Notes under the pieces: generated by a model
The model's input: the letters and a program-made list of their open reading frames with translations, nothing else
What the model was told of the DNA's origin: nothing
Database searches by the model: none
Assembly (NCBI GenBank): GCA_902765975.1
Contig: CACXBO010000078.1
Span: 1 to 6,588 of the forward strand
Direction: 5' to 3'
Source of the DNA: Oscillospiraceae bacterium
GTDB lineage: Bacteria > Bacillota > Clostridia > Oscillospirales > Oscillospiraceae
DNA length: 6,588 bases
Shown: in pieces, positions 1 to 5,551 of the stretch
How the letters are laid out: every line of letters starts with the position of its first letter
How positions within the stretch are numbered: the stretch's first letter is position 1
Program-made: the position numbers and the translations under genes

Positions 1-1
1 A

Positions 2-85
2 AGCTTCACCTTCACCGACTACGATCACGTAAGCGTTTACTGCTACAACACCGAAAAGACCGTCGAGCTTATGAGAGTAAGCTGA
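2..85 (+). CDS. 3' end of an unidentified gene (partial)
   Basis: The reading frame beginning at base 2 is open from the window edge and gives 27 residues, ending ...YNTEKTVELMRVS before a TGA at 83-85. A strong terminator hairpin begins 21 bases after the stop, which is what the end of a real gene looks like. The tail has the alternating hydrophobic pattern of a beta strand (HVSVYCYN) followed by a short helix. The YNTE segment faintly recalls the C-terminus of class V aminotransferases, but 27 residues are too few to name a family. The gene is convergent with the WYL regulator to its right. The frame choice is well supported; the function is unknown. Confidence 0.6.
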   Translation, partial: SFTFTDYDHVSVYCYNTEKTVELMRVS

Positions 86-105
86 GGCGAAAAAACCGAA
101 CAAAG

Positions 106-131
106 GCCGGAGGCACGAATGTGCCTCCGGC
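106..131 (+). terminator. Rho-independent terminator, probably bidirectional
   Basis: A perfect 11-bp GC-rich inverted repeat (GCCGGAGGCAC, 106-116, and its complement at 121-131) encloses a GAAT tetraloop. On the plus strand it is followed by GTGTTTTAT, giving a U-rich tail for the upstream partial gene. On the minus strand it is followed by a T-rich stretch (complement of 90-104, with six Ts at its end), so it can also end the WYL regulator transcript, whose stop codon at 137-139 lies only 5 bases away. It is the only intergenic structure between these convergent genes. Confidence 0.9.
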
Positions 132-136
132 GTGTT

Positions 137-1132
137 TTATTCAGCCTGGCTGTACGCTGCGGCTACGGAGGCTATATGCTCCCGCATTTCCCGCACTACG
201 CTTTCCGGCGCGGTTATCCGCGCCTCGGTGCCGAAGCCCGTTATCCATGCGAAAAACTGCGGGCTTACGGCTATATCGGCTGTGACCGTGAAGCCGTCGC
301 CGTCCGGAACGAGGATAACGTCCTGACCGAGCCTGTCGAGGACGGGCGTTACGAGATGAGAGGCGAAGCGGACGGTGACCTTTTCCTCCCTGCCGGAGAA
401 CATCCCGAAGACCTTGCGCGAGTATTCGCCCATATCGACCTTGCGGAAAGCCTCCAGCCCGTCACGCTCCTCGTCGACCGTCGAGATCGAGGACATCTTG
501 TCGACGCGGTAATGCCGAAGCTCGGCGTTTTCGGAGTCGTAGGCGATGAGATAATAGTTCTCGCTGTCCCAGGTGAGGGCGAAGGGGCTCACGAGATAGT
601 ACTCTCCGTTCTTTCTGTAGCTGCGCTCCCTGCGGACGTCGTAGTCGAAATACCGGAAGCGTATCTTCCTGTTCTCGGATATGCCGGAGTGGATCTCGTC
701 CACGTTGTAGTAGATGCTCTCGTTCATCGTTTTTATCCTGCCGGAAACGTAGACCTGACGCTCGAGCAGCTTAGCCTCGTAGACGCTGGCGAGCTTCTCT
801 ATCTTCTTAATCAGGGCTGAGGTCTTCCTGCGAGTTATGAATTTAGAGGACTGCACCGCGTCCACGAGCAGCTTGAGCTCCGGAAGCTCGAAATCGCGGG
901 AGGATACGTAGTACCCGGTATTGCGCCCGGAGCCGGACAGCTCTATATCGAGACCGTACAGCCGGAGAGCTTCGATATCGTCGTAAACGCTCTTCCTCTC
1001 CGCGGAGATACCGCGCTTTCCAAGCTCGGAGATTATTTCGCCCATCCGGGCGGGGTGCTCCTCGTCGGTGTGCTGCATGAGGTAGTCCATAAGATAGAGA
1101 AGCTTGAGCTTCTGATTTTCCGACCTGGCCAT
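137..1132 (-). CDS. WYL-domain transcriptional regulator
   Basis: This 331-residue protein has the usual architecture of single-component WYL regulators. Residues about 5-75 form an N-terminal winged helix-turn-helix, with the recognition helix near SAERKSVYDDIEAL (43-56) and a wing ending in GYYV. A helical linker follows at about 83-145, then the WYL domain at about 146-220 and a C-terminal WCX-like extension at about 247-330 (FAWITGFGTEARITAPESV). In the signature segment the tripeptide is YYL (193-195) rather than WYL, and the later conserved element reads RHYRVDKM (206-212). WYL domains are thought to bind ligands such as nucleic acid or nucleotides and to control DNA binding; the ligand here is unknown. 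The ATG start is preceded by a GGGAG/GGGGA ribosome binding site. The gene lies downstream of mtnA on the same strand, 73 bases away, but appears to have its own promoter. Its targets are not shown by the sequence; autoregulation is plausible because an inverted repeat overlaps its -10 box. Confidence 0.92.
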   Translation of the reverse strand: MARSENQKLKLLYLMDYLMQHTDEEHPARMGEIISELGKRGISAERKSVYDDIEALRLYGLDIELSGSGRNTGYYVSSRDFELPELKLLVDAVQSSKFITRRKTSALIKKIEKLASVYEAKLLERQVYVSGRIKTMNESIYYNVDEIHSGISENRKIRFRYFDYDVRRERSYRKNGEYYLVSPFALTWDSENYYLIAYDSENAELRHYRVDKMSSISTVDEERDGLEAFRKVDMGEYSRKVFGMFSGREEKVTVRFASHLVTPVLDRLGQDVILVPDGDGFTVTADIAVSPQFFAWITGFGTEARITAPESVVREMREHIASVAAAYSQAE

Positions 1133-1158
1133 TTCCCCACTCCCTTTCCTTTTCTCCC

Positions 1159-1170
1159 ATTATACCACGG
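1159..1170 (-). promoter_or_regulatory. Extended -10 promoter of the WYL regulator
   Basis: Reading the minus strand, the complement of 1159-1164 is a consensus TATAAT, preceded by TGG (complement of 1165-1167). This gives TGGTATAAT, an extended -10 element. At 17-bp spacing the -35 region reads TTTTAA, a poor match, which is typical of extended -10 promoters. It lies about 27 bases upstream of the ATG, so the leader would be very short, and it allows the regulator to be expressed separately from the upstream antiporter-mtnA unit. Confidence 0.6.
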
Positions 1171-1173
1171 TAT
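1162..1173. repeat. Short inverted repeat over the regulator promoter (candidate operator)
   Basis: ATACC-AC-GGTAT is a perfect 5+2+5 inverted repeat that covers half of the -10 box and the extended -10 bases of the WYL regulator promoter. A dimeric repressor bound here would block RNA polymerase. The obvious candidate is the WYL protein acting on its own gene, but that is inference, and a 5-bp half-site is short enough to occur by chance. Confidence 0.35.
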
Positions 1174-1198
1174 CTGTCCGATTAAAAGTACAAGAAAC

Positions 1199-1220
1199 GC
1201 CGCTCTCAGAAGAGGGCGGC
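1199..1220 (-). terminator. Possible weak terminator at the end of mtnA
   Basis: A 9-bp inverted repeat (1199-1207 and 1212-1220) with a 4-base loop contains the mtnA TGA stop (1206-1208) at the loop edge. On the minus strand it has one A-C mismatch and is followed by GTTTCTTGTACTTTT, an interrupted U-rich tail. It could end or attenuate the antiporter-mtnA transcript before the regulator. The mismatch and the broken U tract suggest partial readthrough. Confidence 0.5.
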
Positions 1221-2252
1221 GAGATTTTTGACGTAGGGCGGCTTTATTATGCCCTTTTCGGTTATTATCCCGGTTATAAGCGAGTGGTCCGTCACGTCGA
1301 AAGCCGGGTTATAGCACCTGACTTTTGCAGGAGCCATCGGCTCGGAGTACCAGAGCGAGCGTATCTCCTCGGGGTCTCTCAGCTCGATTTTTATATCGGC
1401 TCCCGTTTTCGCCGTGAGGTCTACAGTGGAGGTCGGACCGAGAACGTAGAAGGGGATACCGTAGTGCTTTGCGAGTATAGCGACTCCGGAGGTGCCTATC
1501 TTGTTCGCCGTGTCGCCGTTTGCCGCAACTCTGTCGCAGCCCACGAAGCAGAACTGAACGCGGCCCTCCTTCATAACGGCTGAAGCCATATTGTCGCAGA
1601 TGAGGGTAACGTCCACTCCCGCCTTCTGCAGCTCCCAGGCGGTCAGCCTCGCGCCCTGGAGCAGAGGCCGAGTCTCATCTGCATAGGCGCGAAGCCGCAT
1701 GCCACGCTCCGCGCCGAGAATGAGCGGGCCGAGACCCGTTCCGTAGCGGCTCGTTGCTATAGGTCCGGCGTTGCAGTGCGTGAGCACTCCGTCGCCGTCC
1801 TTCAGAAGACTGAGGCCGTATTCGCTTATGGCGCGGCACATGGCGACGTCCTCATCGAGTATGCGCTCCGCCTCGGCGCGAATGAGCGGTATTATCTCGG
1901 CGGGAGCTTTATCAGAATTGCCGTCCGCGACATTTTCGATGCGCCTCAGAGCCCAGCTCAGATTGACTGCCGTCGGGCGCGAGGAATTGAGATAGAGGGA
2001 GAGAGAACGGAGCTTTTCCCGAAATTCGGGATAAGGAAGAGAGGCGAGAGGGCGGGAGAGAACGTAGAGGGCGAGGCCGGCGAAAATGCCTATCGCGGGC
2101 GCGCCTCTTACCTCAAGCCGCTTTATCGCGCGGTACATCTCCTCGGCCGTGTGCAGCTCGAGGCAGACCTCCCTGTTCGGCAGCTGCGTCTGGTCGAGGA
2201 TAACGAGCCCGTCCTCTCCGGGCGTGAGCCTTATGTGTCCGAGGCTTTCCAT
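1206..2252 (-). CDS. mtnA: S-methyl-5-thioribose-1-phosphate isomerase
   Basis: MtnA converts 5-methylthioribose 1-phosphate to 5-methylthioribulose 1-phosphate in the cytoplasm, a step in recycling the methylthioadenosine left by polyamine and SAM metabolism. It belongs to the eIF2B-alpha/beta/delta-like isomerase family. Numbering from the upstream GTG at 2261, diagnostic motifs are RGAPAIG (52-58), SRPTAVNL (94-101), THCNAG with the predicted catalytic Cys163, ADETRPLLQGARLTAWEL (194-211), and GCDRVAANGDTANKIGT (241-257) with the predicted catalytic Asp243. Near the C-terminus are YNPAFDVT (317-324) and ITEKGII (333-339). Length is normal for the family. I prefer the ATG at 2252 (348 aa), because GAGGTG (2264-2259) sits 6 bases before it, whereas the in-frame GTG at 2261 (351 aa) lies inside that binding site and has none of its own. 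The gene follows the antiporter stop by 10 bases, so the two are co-transcribed and probably translationally coupled. No other methionine-salvage gene is visible in the window. Confidence 0.96.
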   Translation of the reverse strand: MESLGHIRLTPGEDGLVILDQTQLPNREVCLELHTAEEMYRAIKRLEVRGAPAIGIFAGLALYVLSRPLASLPYPEFREKLRSLSLYLNSSRPTAVNLSWALRRIENVADGNSDKAPAEIIPLIRAEAERILDEDVAMCRAISEYGLSLLKDGDGVLTHCNAGPIATSRYGTGLGPLILGAERGMRLRAYADETRPLLQGARLTAWELQKAGVDVTLICDNMASAVMKEGRVQFCFVGCDRVAANGDTANKIGTSGVAILAKHYGIPFYVLGPTSTVDLTAKTGADIKIELRDPEEIRSLWYSEPMAPAKVRCYNPAFDVTDHSLITGIITEKGIIKPPYVKNLAALF

Positions 2253-2258
2253 ACGCTT

Positions 2259-2264
2259 CACCTC
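2259..2264 (-). promoter_or_regulatory. Ribosome binding site of mtnA, overlapping the antiporter stop codon
   Basis: On the minus strand the sequence is TGAGGTGAAGCGTATG. The GAGGTG core shares its GA with the antiporter's TGA stop (2265-2263) and is 6 bases from the ATG at 2252. This fixes the mtnA start and indicates that ribosomes finishing the antiporter can reinitiate on mtnA. Confidence 0.7.
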
Positions 2265-3309
2265 AGGAGAGGAACTGGTATGCGGTAAAGGCGACGTAGA
2301 TGAGAAGCAGAGTTATGCCCTGCCAGCGGGAAAGCTTTCCCCTTTTGAGAGCGGGAAGGCACATAAGAGCCATTACGGCGAGCATTACCGGTATGTCGAT
2401 CACGAGAGAGGAGTTGACTTTGAAAACTGTGCGCTCGGAGGGAACGCTGAAGGGCGAGATAGTTATCGCCGCTCCCGATACGAGAACGATATTGAAGAAG
2501 TTCGCACCGATGATATTGCCGAGAGAGAGGCTTGAATGCCCCTTTATGAGCGAGGTTATAGCCGTGATCAGCTCGGGCAGACTCGTTCCGAGAGCGACCA
2601 TAGTCAGACCGATAACGGCCTCGGGTACGCCGAGAGCCTTGGCGATGACGGTGCCGTGGTCGACGAGGAAATTCGCGCCTATCGCTATGCATACTGCGCC
2701 GAGAACGAGAAGCAGAAGCTCCTGCCAGAGCTTGCGCGGCTTTTCGGACTGCTCTTCACCGTCCGCGTCCTCAGCCTGGGGCTCGACGATCTCCGGATTC
2801 TTCTTCATCTGCACGACGGTCACTATCATATAGGCGACGAACATGAGAAGGAAAAGGACGCCGTTCCACCTTGTGAATTTGCCCGCCGTTATCGCAAAGC
2901 CGGAATACAGCACCGCTGCGATAAAGAACGCGGCGACGGGGAAAACAAGGGATTTCTTATTTACAGCGGAGGGCCTTATGGCTATCGTGAGGGCGGCTAT
3001 AAGGCTTGTGTTGCAGATTATGGAGCCTATGGCGTTGCCGTAGGAGATGCCGGCGTTGCCGACCGCCGCCGCCTGGCTCGATACCATGACCTCGGGGAGA
3101 GTGGTGCCTATCGAGACTATCGTGGCGCCGATAAGCAGCTCGGGCAGGTGAAAGCGGTGCGCGAGACCGACGGCTCCGTCGACGAACCAGTCGCCCCCCT
3201 TTATCAGGAGAAAGAAGCCGATGAGAAAGAAAATGACGGATACGACTATCTCGGAGAGGCCGAGACCGTAGAGCGCGGAGTATACTCCGCCGAAGAGTTC
3301 ACTTATCAT
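2263..3309 (-). CDS. Calcium/sodium antiporter, YrbG (CaCA) family
   Basis: This 348-residue integral membrane protein belongs to the cation/calcium exchanger superfamily and should exchange Ca2+ for Na+ (or H+) across the cytoplasmic membrane. The two inverted alpha repeats are clear. The first is GATIVSIGTTLPEVMVS (61-77) with GNAIGSIICNTSLI (91-104). The second is GLTMVALGTSLPELITAI (234-251) with GNIIGANFFNIVLV (264-277). The ion-binding glutamates are E73 and E246 within the LPE motifs. About ten hydrophobic segments are visible, in two halves separated by a charged, acidic cytoplasmic loop (about 168-194, rich in E and D). Each half begins with the typical GG/GAN...LVDG-like segment (38-45, 211-217). 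The ATG at 3309 has a GAGG binding site 7 bases upstream. The open frame continues beyond it, but that part runs through the promoter region and antisense to the lipoprotein gene, so it is not coding. Ion selectivity cannot be read from sequence. It is the first gene of a unit with mtnA. Confidence 0.95.
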   Translation of the reverse strand: MISELFGGVYSALYGLGLSEIVVSVIFFLIGFFLLIKGGDWFVDGAVGLAHRFHLPELLIGATIVSIGTTLPEVMVSSQAAAVGNAGISYGNAIGSIICNTSLIAALTIAIRPSAVNKKSLVFPVAAFFIAAVLYSGFAITAGKFTRWNGVLFLLMFVAYMIVTVVQMKKNPEIVEPQAEDADGEEQSEKPRKLWQELLLLVLGAVCIAIGANFLVDHGTVIAKALGVPEAVIGLTMVALGTSLPELITAITSLIKGHSSLSLGNIIGANFFNIVLVSGAAITISPFSVPSERTVFKVNSSLVIDIPVMLAVMALMCLPALKRGKLSRWQGITLLLIYVAFTAYQFLS

Positions 3310-3339
3310 GGCGTTACCTCGCAGTTTTTTTCTCTGCAC

Positions 3340-3368
3340 ACTATAGCACCTTTTTCCGACCCGTTCAA
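3340..3368 (-). promoter_or_regulatory. Sigma-A-type promoter for the antiporter-mtnA unit
   Basis: On the minus strand there is TTGAAC (complement of 3363-3368), a 17-base spacer and TATAGT (complement of 3340-3345). These match the -35 and -10 consensus at 4 and 5 of 6 positions with optimal spacing. Transcription would start near 3333, leaving a leader of only about 23 bases before the ATG, too short for a riboswitch. Confidence 0.65.
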
Positions 3369-3406
3369 GGGAAAGACGCCGCCCGGAGAAAAAATTCAAA
3401 TAACGG

Positions 3407-3432
3407 CTACACAAAGCCGCCGGTTTGTGGTA
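3407..3432. repeat. Imperfect inverted repeat inside the lipoprotein promoter (candidate operator)
   Basis: CACAAA (3410-3415) and TTTGTG (3424-3429) are perfect complements separated by 8 bases. If one base is allowed to bulge, the match extends outward to CTAC and GTAG. The repeat lies between the -35 and -10 elements, so it is placed like an operator. A response regulator of the OmpR family usually binds direct repeats, so a different factor, or a hairpin of no function, is also possible. Confidence 0.35.
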
Positions 3433-3436
3433 GAAT
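3408..3436 (+). promoter_or_regulatory. Probable promoter for the lipoprotein-response regulator-kinase unit
   Basis: TACACA (3408-3413), a 17-base spacer and TAGAAT (3431-3436) resemble a sigma-A promoter. The -10 box is preceded by TGG, giving an extended -10. The start site would be near 3443, with a leader of about 47 bases containing purine-rich binding-site sequence (GGAG at 3475-3478 and GAGGG at 3481-3485) before the ATG at 3490. The -35 boxes of this and the divergent promoter are about 40 bases apart, close enough for shared control. Confidence 0.5.
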
Positions 3437-3489
3437 GTACCCTGTAATATAAGGCGGAGTGTGCGCCGGAGAGAGGAGCTGAGGGAAAA

Positions 3490-4815
3490 ATGAAGAGAAC
3501 TGCGCTGGTCGGGCTTGTTTTTGCCCTCGTTCTGTCTCTTGCGGGCTGCTCGGGAGGCTCGGCAGAGGAGCTTTACTCGCTCCCGCGCCTTTCCGACGCC
3601 TATCTTCAGCTCCAGAATGAGATCAACGAGCTGCTGGACTCCGGCGCCGAATACTCGGCTCCGTCCTCCGGGTCCAACCGTCAGGCGGTGCAGCTTGAGG
3701 ATATCGACGGCGACGGACAGAAGGAGGCGCTCGCCTTTCTCTCCTTCCCCGCCTCCTCGAAGCCGCAGAAGATAGTTATTTTCCAGACGGTTGAGGGGAA
3801 GTACACCGAGGTCGCGAGGATAGAGGGAGAGGGCACAGGCATCGACAGCATAAGCTACCTCGATATGGACGGCTCGGCCGCCCGCGAGATAGCCGTCGGC
3901 TGGAGGATAGCCTCCGGAATGAACATCCTCTCGGTATATTCGATGCGCGGCTTTCAGGCCTCCCAGATATTGAACACCGACTATGCGAGATTTTCCGCGG
4001 TAGACCTCGACGACAACGGAAGGGCGGATATCGTTGCCATGAGGCTCAGCTCCTCCGACGAGAACGGCGAGGCGACGATGTACTCGCTGCACGAGGACGG
4101 CGAGATGGTCTCCAGCACCGTGCAGCTTTCGCAGGGCATAAGAAGCCTTGCAAGAGTCAGGACGGGAAGGCTGATGGACGGGCGCTCCTCCATTGTTGTT
4201 GAGAGCACGGTGGGCATATCGGGACTCGTTACCGACGTTCTCGCCTGCCGTTCCGGGATCTTTCAGAATATAACCCTCGACGCCGTGACCGGCACGAGCA
4301 GCACGCAGCGCTCATCTCAGGTCTGGTGCCGGGATATAAACGGCGACGACGTTCTCGATATACCGCGACTGGAGCCGATGCCTCAGCTCCCGGACGCTGG
4401 AGCCTATTACCTCACGATCTGGTCGAACTACACGGTCTACGGGCGCAGCGCGAGAGTTGCGACGACGTTTACGAACAACACGGATTCGTGGTATCTCATC
4501 GTGCCGGAATACTGGGCCGGCAGGATCTCGGTGAGACGCCGCGACGAGGTGAACGGAGAGAGAGGCGTCGTATTCTCCTACATCGGCGACGGGGTCGAGA
4601 ACGCACGCGATTTTCTGACGGTATACACCCTCTCGGGCGACAATAAAGAGGAGAGAGCCTCTGCAGGCGCGCGATTCAGCCTCGCATCGGACGAGGACAA
4701 GCTCTACGCGGCGGAGATAACGGATGCGGAAGGGCTTCCTTTTTCGGTTACGGAAACGCAGATCAAGGAGAATTTCAGAGTGCTTTACTCAGAATGGATA
4801 ACGGGTGATCAGTGA
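3490..4815 (+). CDS. Secreted lipoprotein with FG-GAP/VCBS-type calcium loops
   Basis: This 441-residue protein starts with a lipoprotein signal peptide: a KR n-region, a hydrophobic core at about 5-16, and a lipobox LAGC ending at Cys20. The mature protein should therefore be anchored to the outer face of the membrane. Four acidic loops of the FG-GAP/VCBS beta-propeller type follow: DIDGDGQKE (71-79), DMDGSAARE (125-133), DLDDNGRAD (172-180) and DINGDDVLD (282-290). The second is less regular. Such loops usually bind Ca2+ between propeller blades, but four or so blades would make an incomplete propeller. The C-terminal part (about 305-435) has no loop motif and is rich in beta-strand patterns with aromatic residues (TNNTDSWYLIVPEYW, 328-342); I do not recognise it. 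The ATG is preceded by GAGGG. The gene ends 1 base before the preferred response regulator start, so the two are translationally coupled. This suggests an accessory or sensory role for the two-component system, which is inference. Confidence 0.88.
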   Translation: MKRTALVGLVFALVLSLAGCSGGSAEELYSLPRLSDAYLQLQNEINELLDSGAEYSAPSSGSNRQAVQLEDIDGDGQKEALAFLSFPASSKPQKIVIFQTVEGKYTEVARIEGEGTGIDSISYLDMDGSAAREIAVGWRIASGMNILSVYSMRGFQASQILNTDYARFSAVDLDDNGRADIVAMRLSSSDENGEATMYSLHEDGEMVSSTVQLSQGIRSLARVRTGRLMDGRSSIVVESTVGISGLVTDVLACRSGIFQNITLDAVTGTSSTQRSSQVWCRDINGDDVLDIPRLEPMPQLPDAGAYYLTIWSNYTVYGRSARVATTFTNNTDSWYLIVPEYWAGRISVRRRDEVNGERGVVFSYIGDGVENARDFLTVYTLSGDNKEERASAGARFSLASDEDKLYAAEITDAEGLPFSVTETQIKENFRVLYSEWITGDQ

Positions 4816-4816
4816 T

Positions 4817-5506
4817 ATGAAGAAGATACTTGTTCTTGAGGACGAGGCGAGCATAAGAAGCTTCGTCGTAATAAACCTCAAAAGATCGGGCTACGAGCCC
4901 GTGGAGGCGGGAACGGGCAGGGAGGCCCTTGAGAAGATGCGGGAGAATCCCGATATCAAGGTCGCCCTTCTCGATATTATGCTGCCGGATATCGACGGCT
5001 TCGAGGTATGCCGCCAGATAAGGGCGACAAATCCGCGCATAGGCATAATTATGCTCACCGCGAGAACGCAGGAGATGGATAAGGTCACGGGCCTTATGAC
5101 GGGAGCCGACGACTACGTAACAAAGCCCTTCTCGCCCGCAGAGCTCACGGCGAGGGTCGACGCTCTCGTCCGCAGGGTCGGCGGCGACGAGGAGATAAGA
5201 AGCTCAGACGACATTATTCACGGCCCCTTCCACCTCAACACGCGGAACCGCACGCTTGAGAAGAACGGCGAGCGCATCCGACTTACGCAGGTGGAGTATT
5301 CGATAATGAAGCTCTTTATGGACAATCCGGGCAGAGCCCTGTCCAGGGAGGATATCCTGAATACCGTCTGGGGCAGGGATTACTTCGGAGAGCTGAAGAT
5401 AGTGGACGTCAATATCCGCAGACTCAGGATAAAGATCGAGGACGACACGGCCAATCCCGCGTATATAACGACGGTCTGGGGCTACGGCTACAAGTGGGGC
5501 TTCTGA
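4817..5506 (+). CDS. OmpR/PhoB-family response regulator
   Basis: This 229-residue cytoplasmic transcription factor is activated by phosphorylation. The receiver domain (1-118) has the acidic pocket E8-D9, the phosphoacceptor Asp53 in LLDIMLPDIDGFEV, the switch residues Thr81 (LTAR) and Tyr100, and the conserved Lys103 in TKPFSPAEL. The C-terminal winged helix (about 132-229) has the hallmarks of the family: RLTQVEYSIMKLF, LSREDILNTVWG, the recognition helix VDVNIRRLRIKIEDD (196-210), and the closing hairpin ITTVWGYGYKW. All key residues are present, so it should be functional. I chose the ATG at 4817, one base after the lipoprotein stop, with GGGTGA 8 bases upstream. An in-frame GTG at 4805 would add four residues and overlap the lipoprotein gene. 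The kinase follows 45 bases later and is the likely partner. Target genes cannot be told from the sequence, though the operon's own promoter is a common one. Confidence 0.96.
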   Translation: MKKILVLEDEASIRSFVVINLKRSGYEPVEAGTGREALEKMRENPDIKVALLDIMLPDIDGFEVCRQIRATNPRIGIIMLTARTQEMDKVTGLMTGADDYVTKPFSPAELTARVDALVRRVGGDEEIRSSDDIIHGPFHLNTRNRTLEKNGERIRLTQVEYSIMKLFMDNPGRALSREDILNTVWGRDYFGELKIVDVNIRRLRIKIEDDTANPAYITTVWGYGYKWGF

Positions 5507-5540
5507 TTTAGTAAACGCCGATCAAATGCCGCTTAAGGGA

Positions 5541-5547
5541 GGGGAGG
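5541..5547 (+). promoter_or_regulatory. Strong ribosome binding site that decides a TTG start for the kinase
   Basis: GGGGAGG, within a longer purine run from 5535, lies 4 bases before the TTG at 5552. The first in-frame ATG (5576) has no comparable site, so initiation at TTG is favoured. Confidence 0.7.
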
Positions 5548-5551
5548 ATAA

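Noticed and set aside
1..6. HindIII site at the first base, as a sign of a clone boundary
   Set aside because: The same hexamer occurs elsewhere in the window (for example near 1100 and 4858), and the first reading frame continues naturally from it.
119..820. 233-codon open frame on the plus strand, antisense to the WYL regulator
   Set aside because: The opposite strand encodes a clear regulator with domain motifs throughout. This frame has no recognisable motif and starts inside the terminator hairpin; GC-rich codons give long antisense frames.
1776..2288. 170-codon plus-strand frame antisense to mtnA
   Set aside because: mtnA on the other strand has every diagnostic motif; this frame shows none.
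3310..3340. SAM or other riboswitch ahead of the antiporter-mtnA unit
   Set aside because: The promoter leaves a leader of only about 23 bases, and the 10-base gap before mtnA has no room for an aptamer.
2536..3447. 303-codon open frame on the plus strand, antisense to the antiporter
   Set aside because: It is highly charged and low in hydrophobic pattern, has no family resemblance, and mirrors a well-supported membrane protein gene.
3310..4092. N-terminal extension of the antiporter frame
   Set aside because: It crosses the divergent promoters and lies antisense to the lipoprotein gene. The family's N-terminus and a ribosome binding site fit the ATG at 3309.
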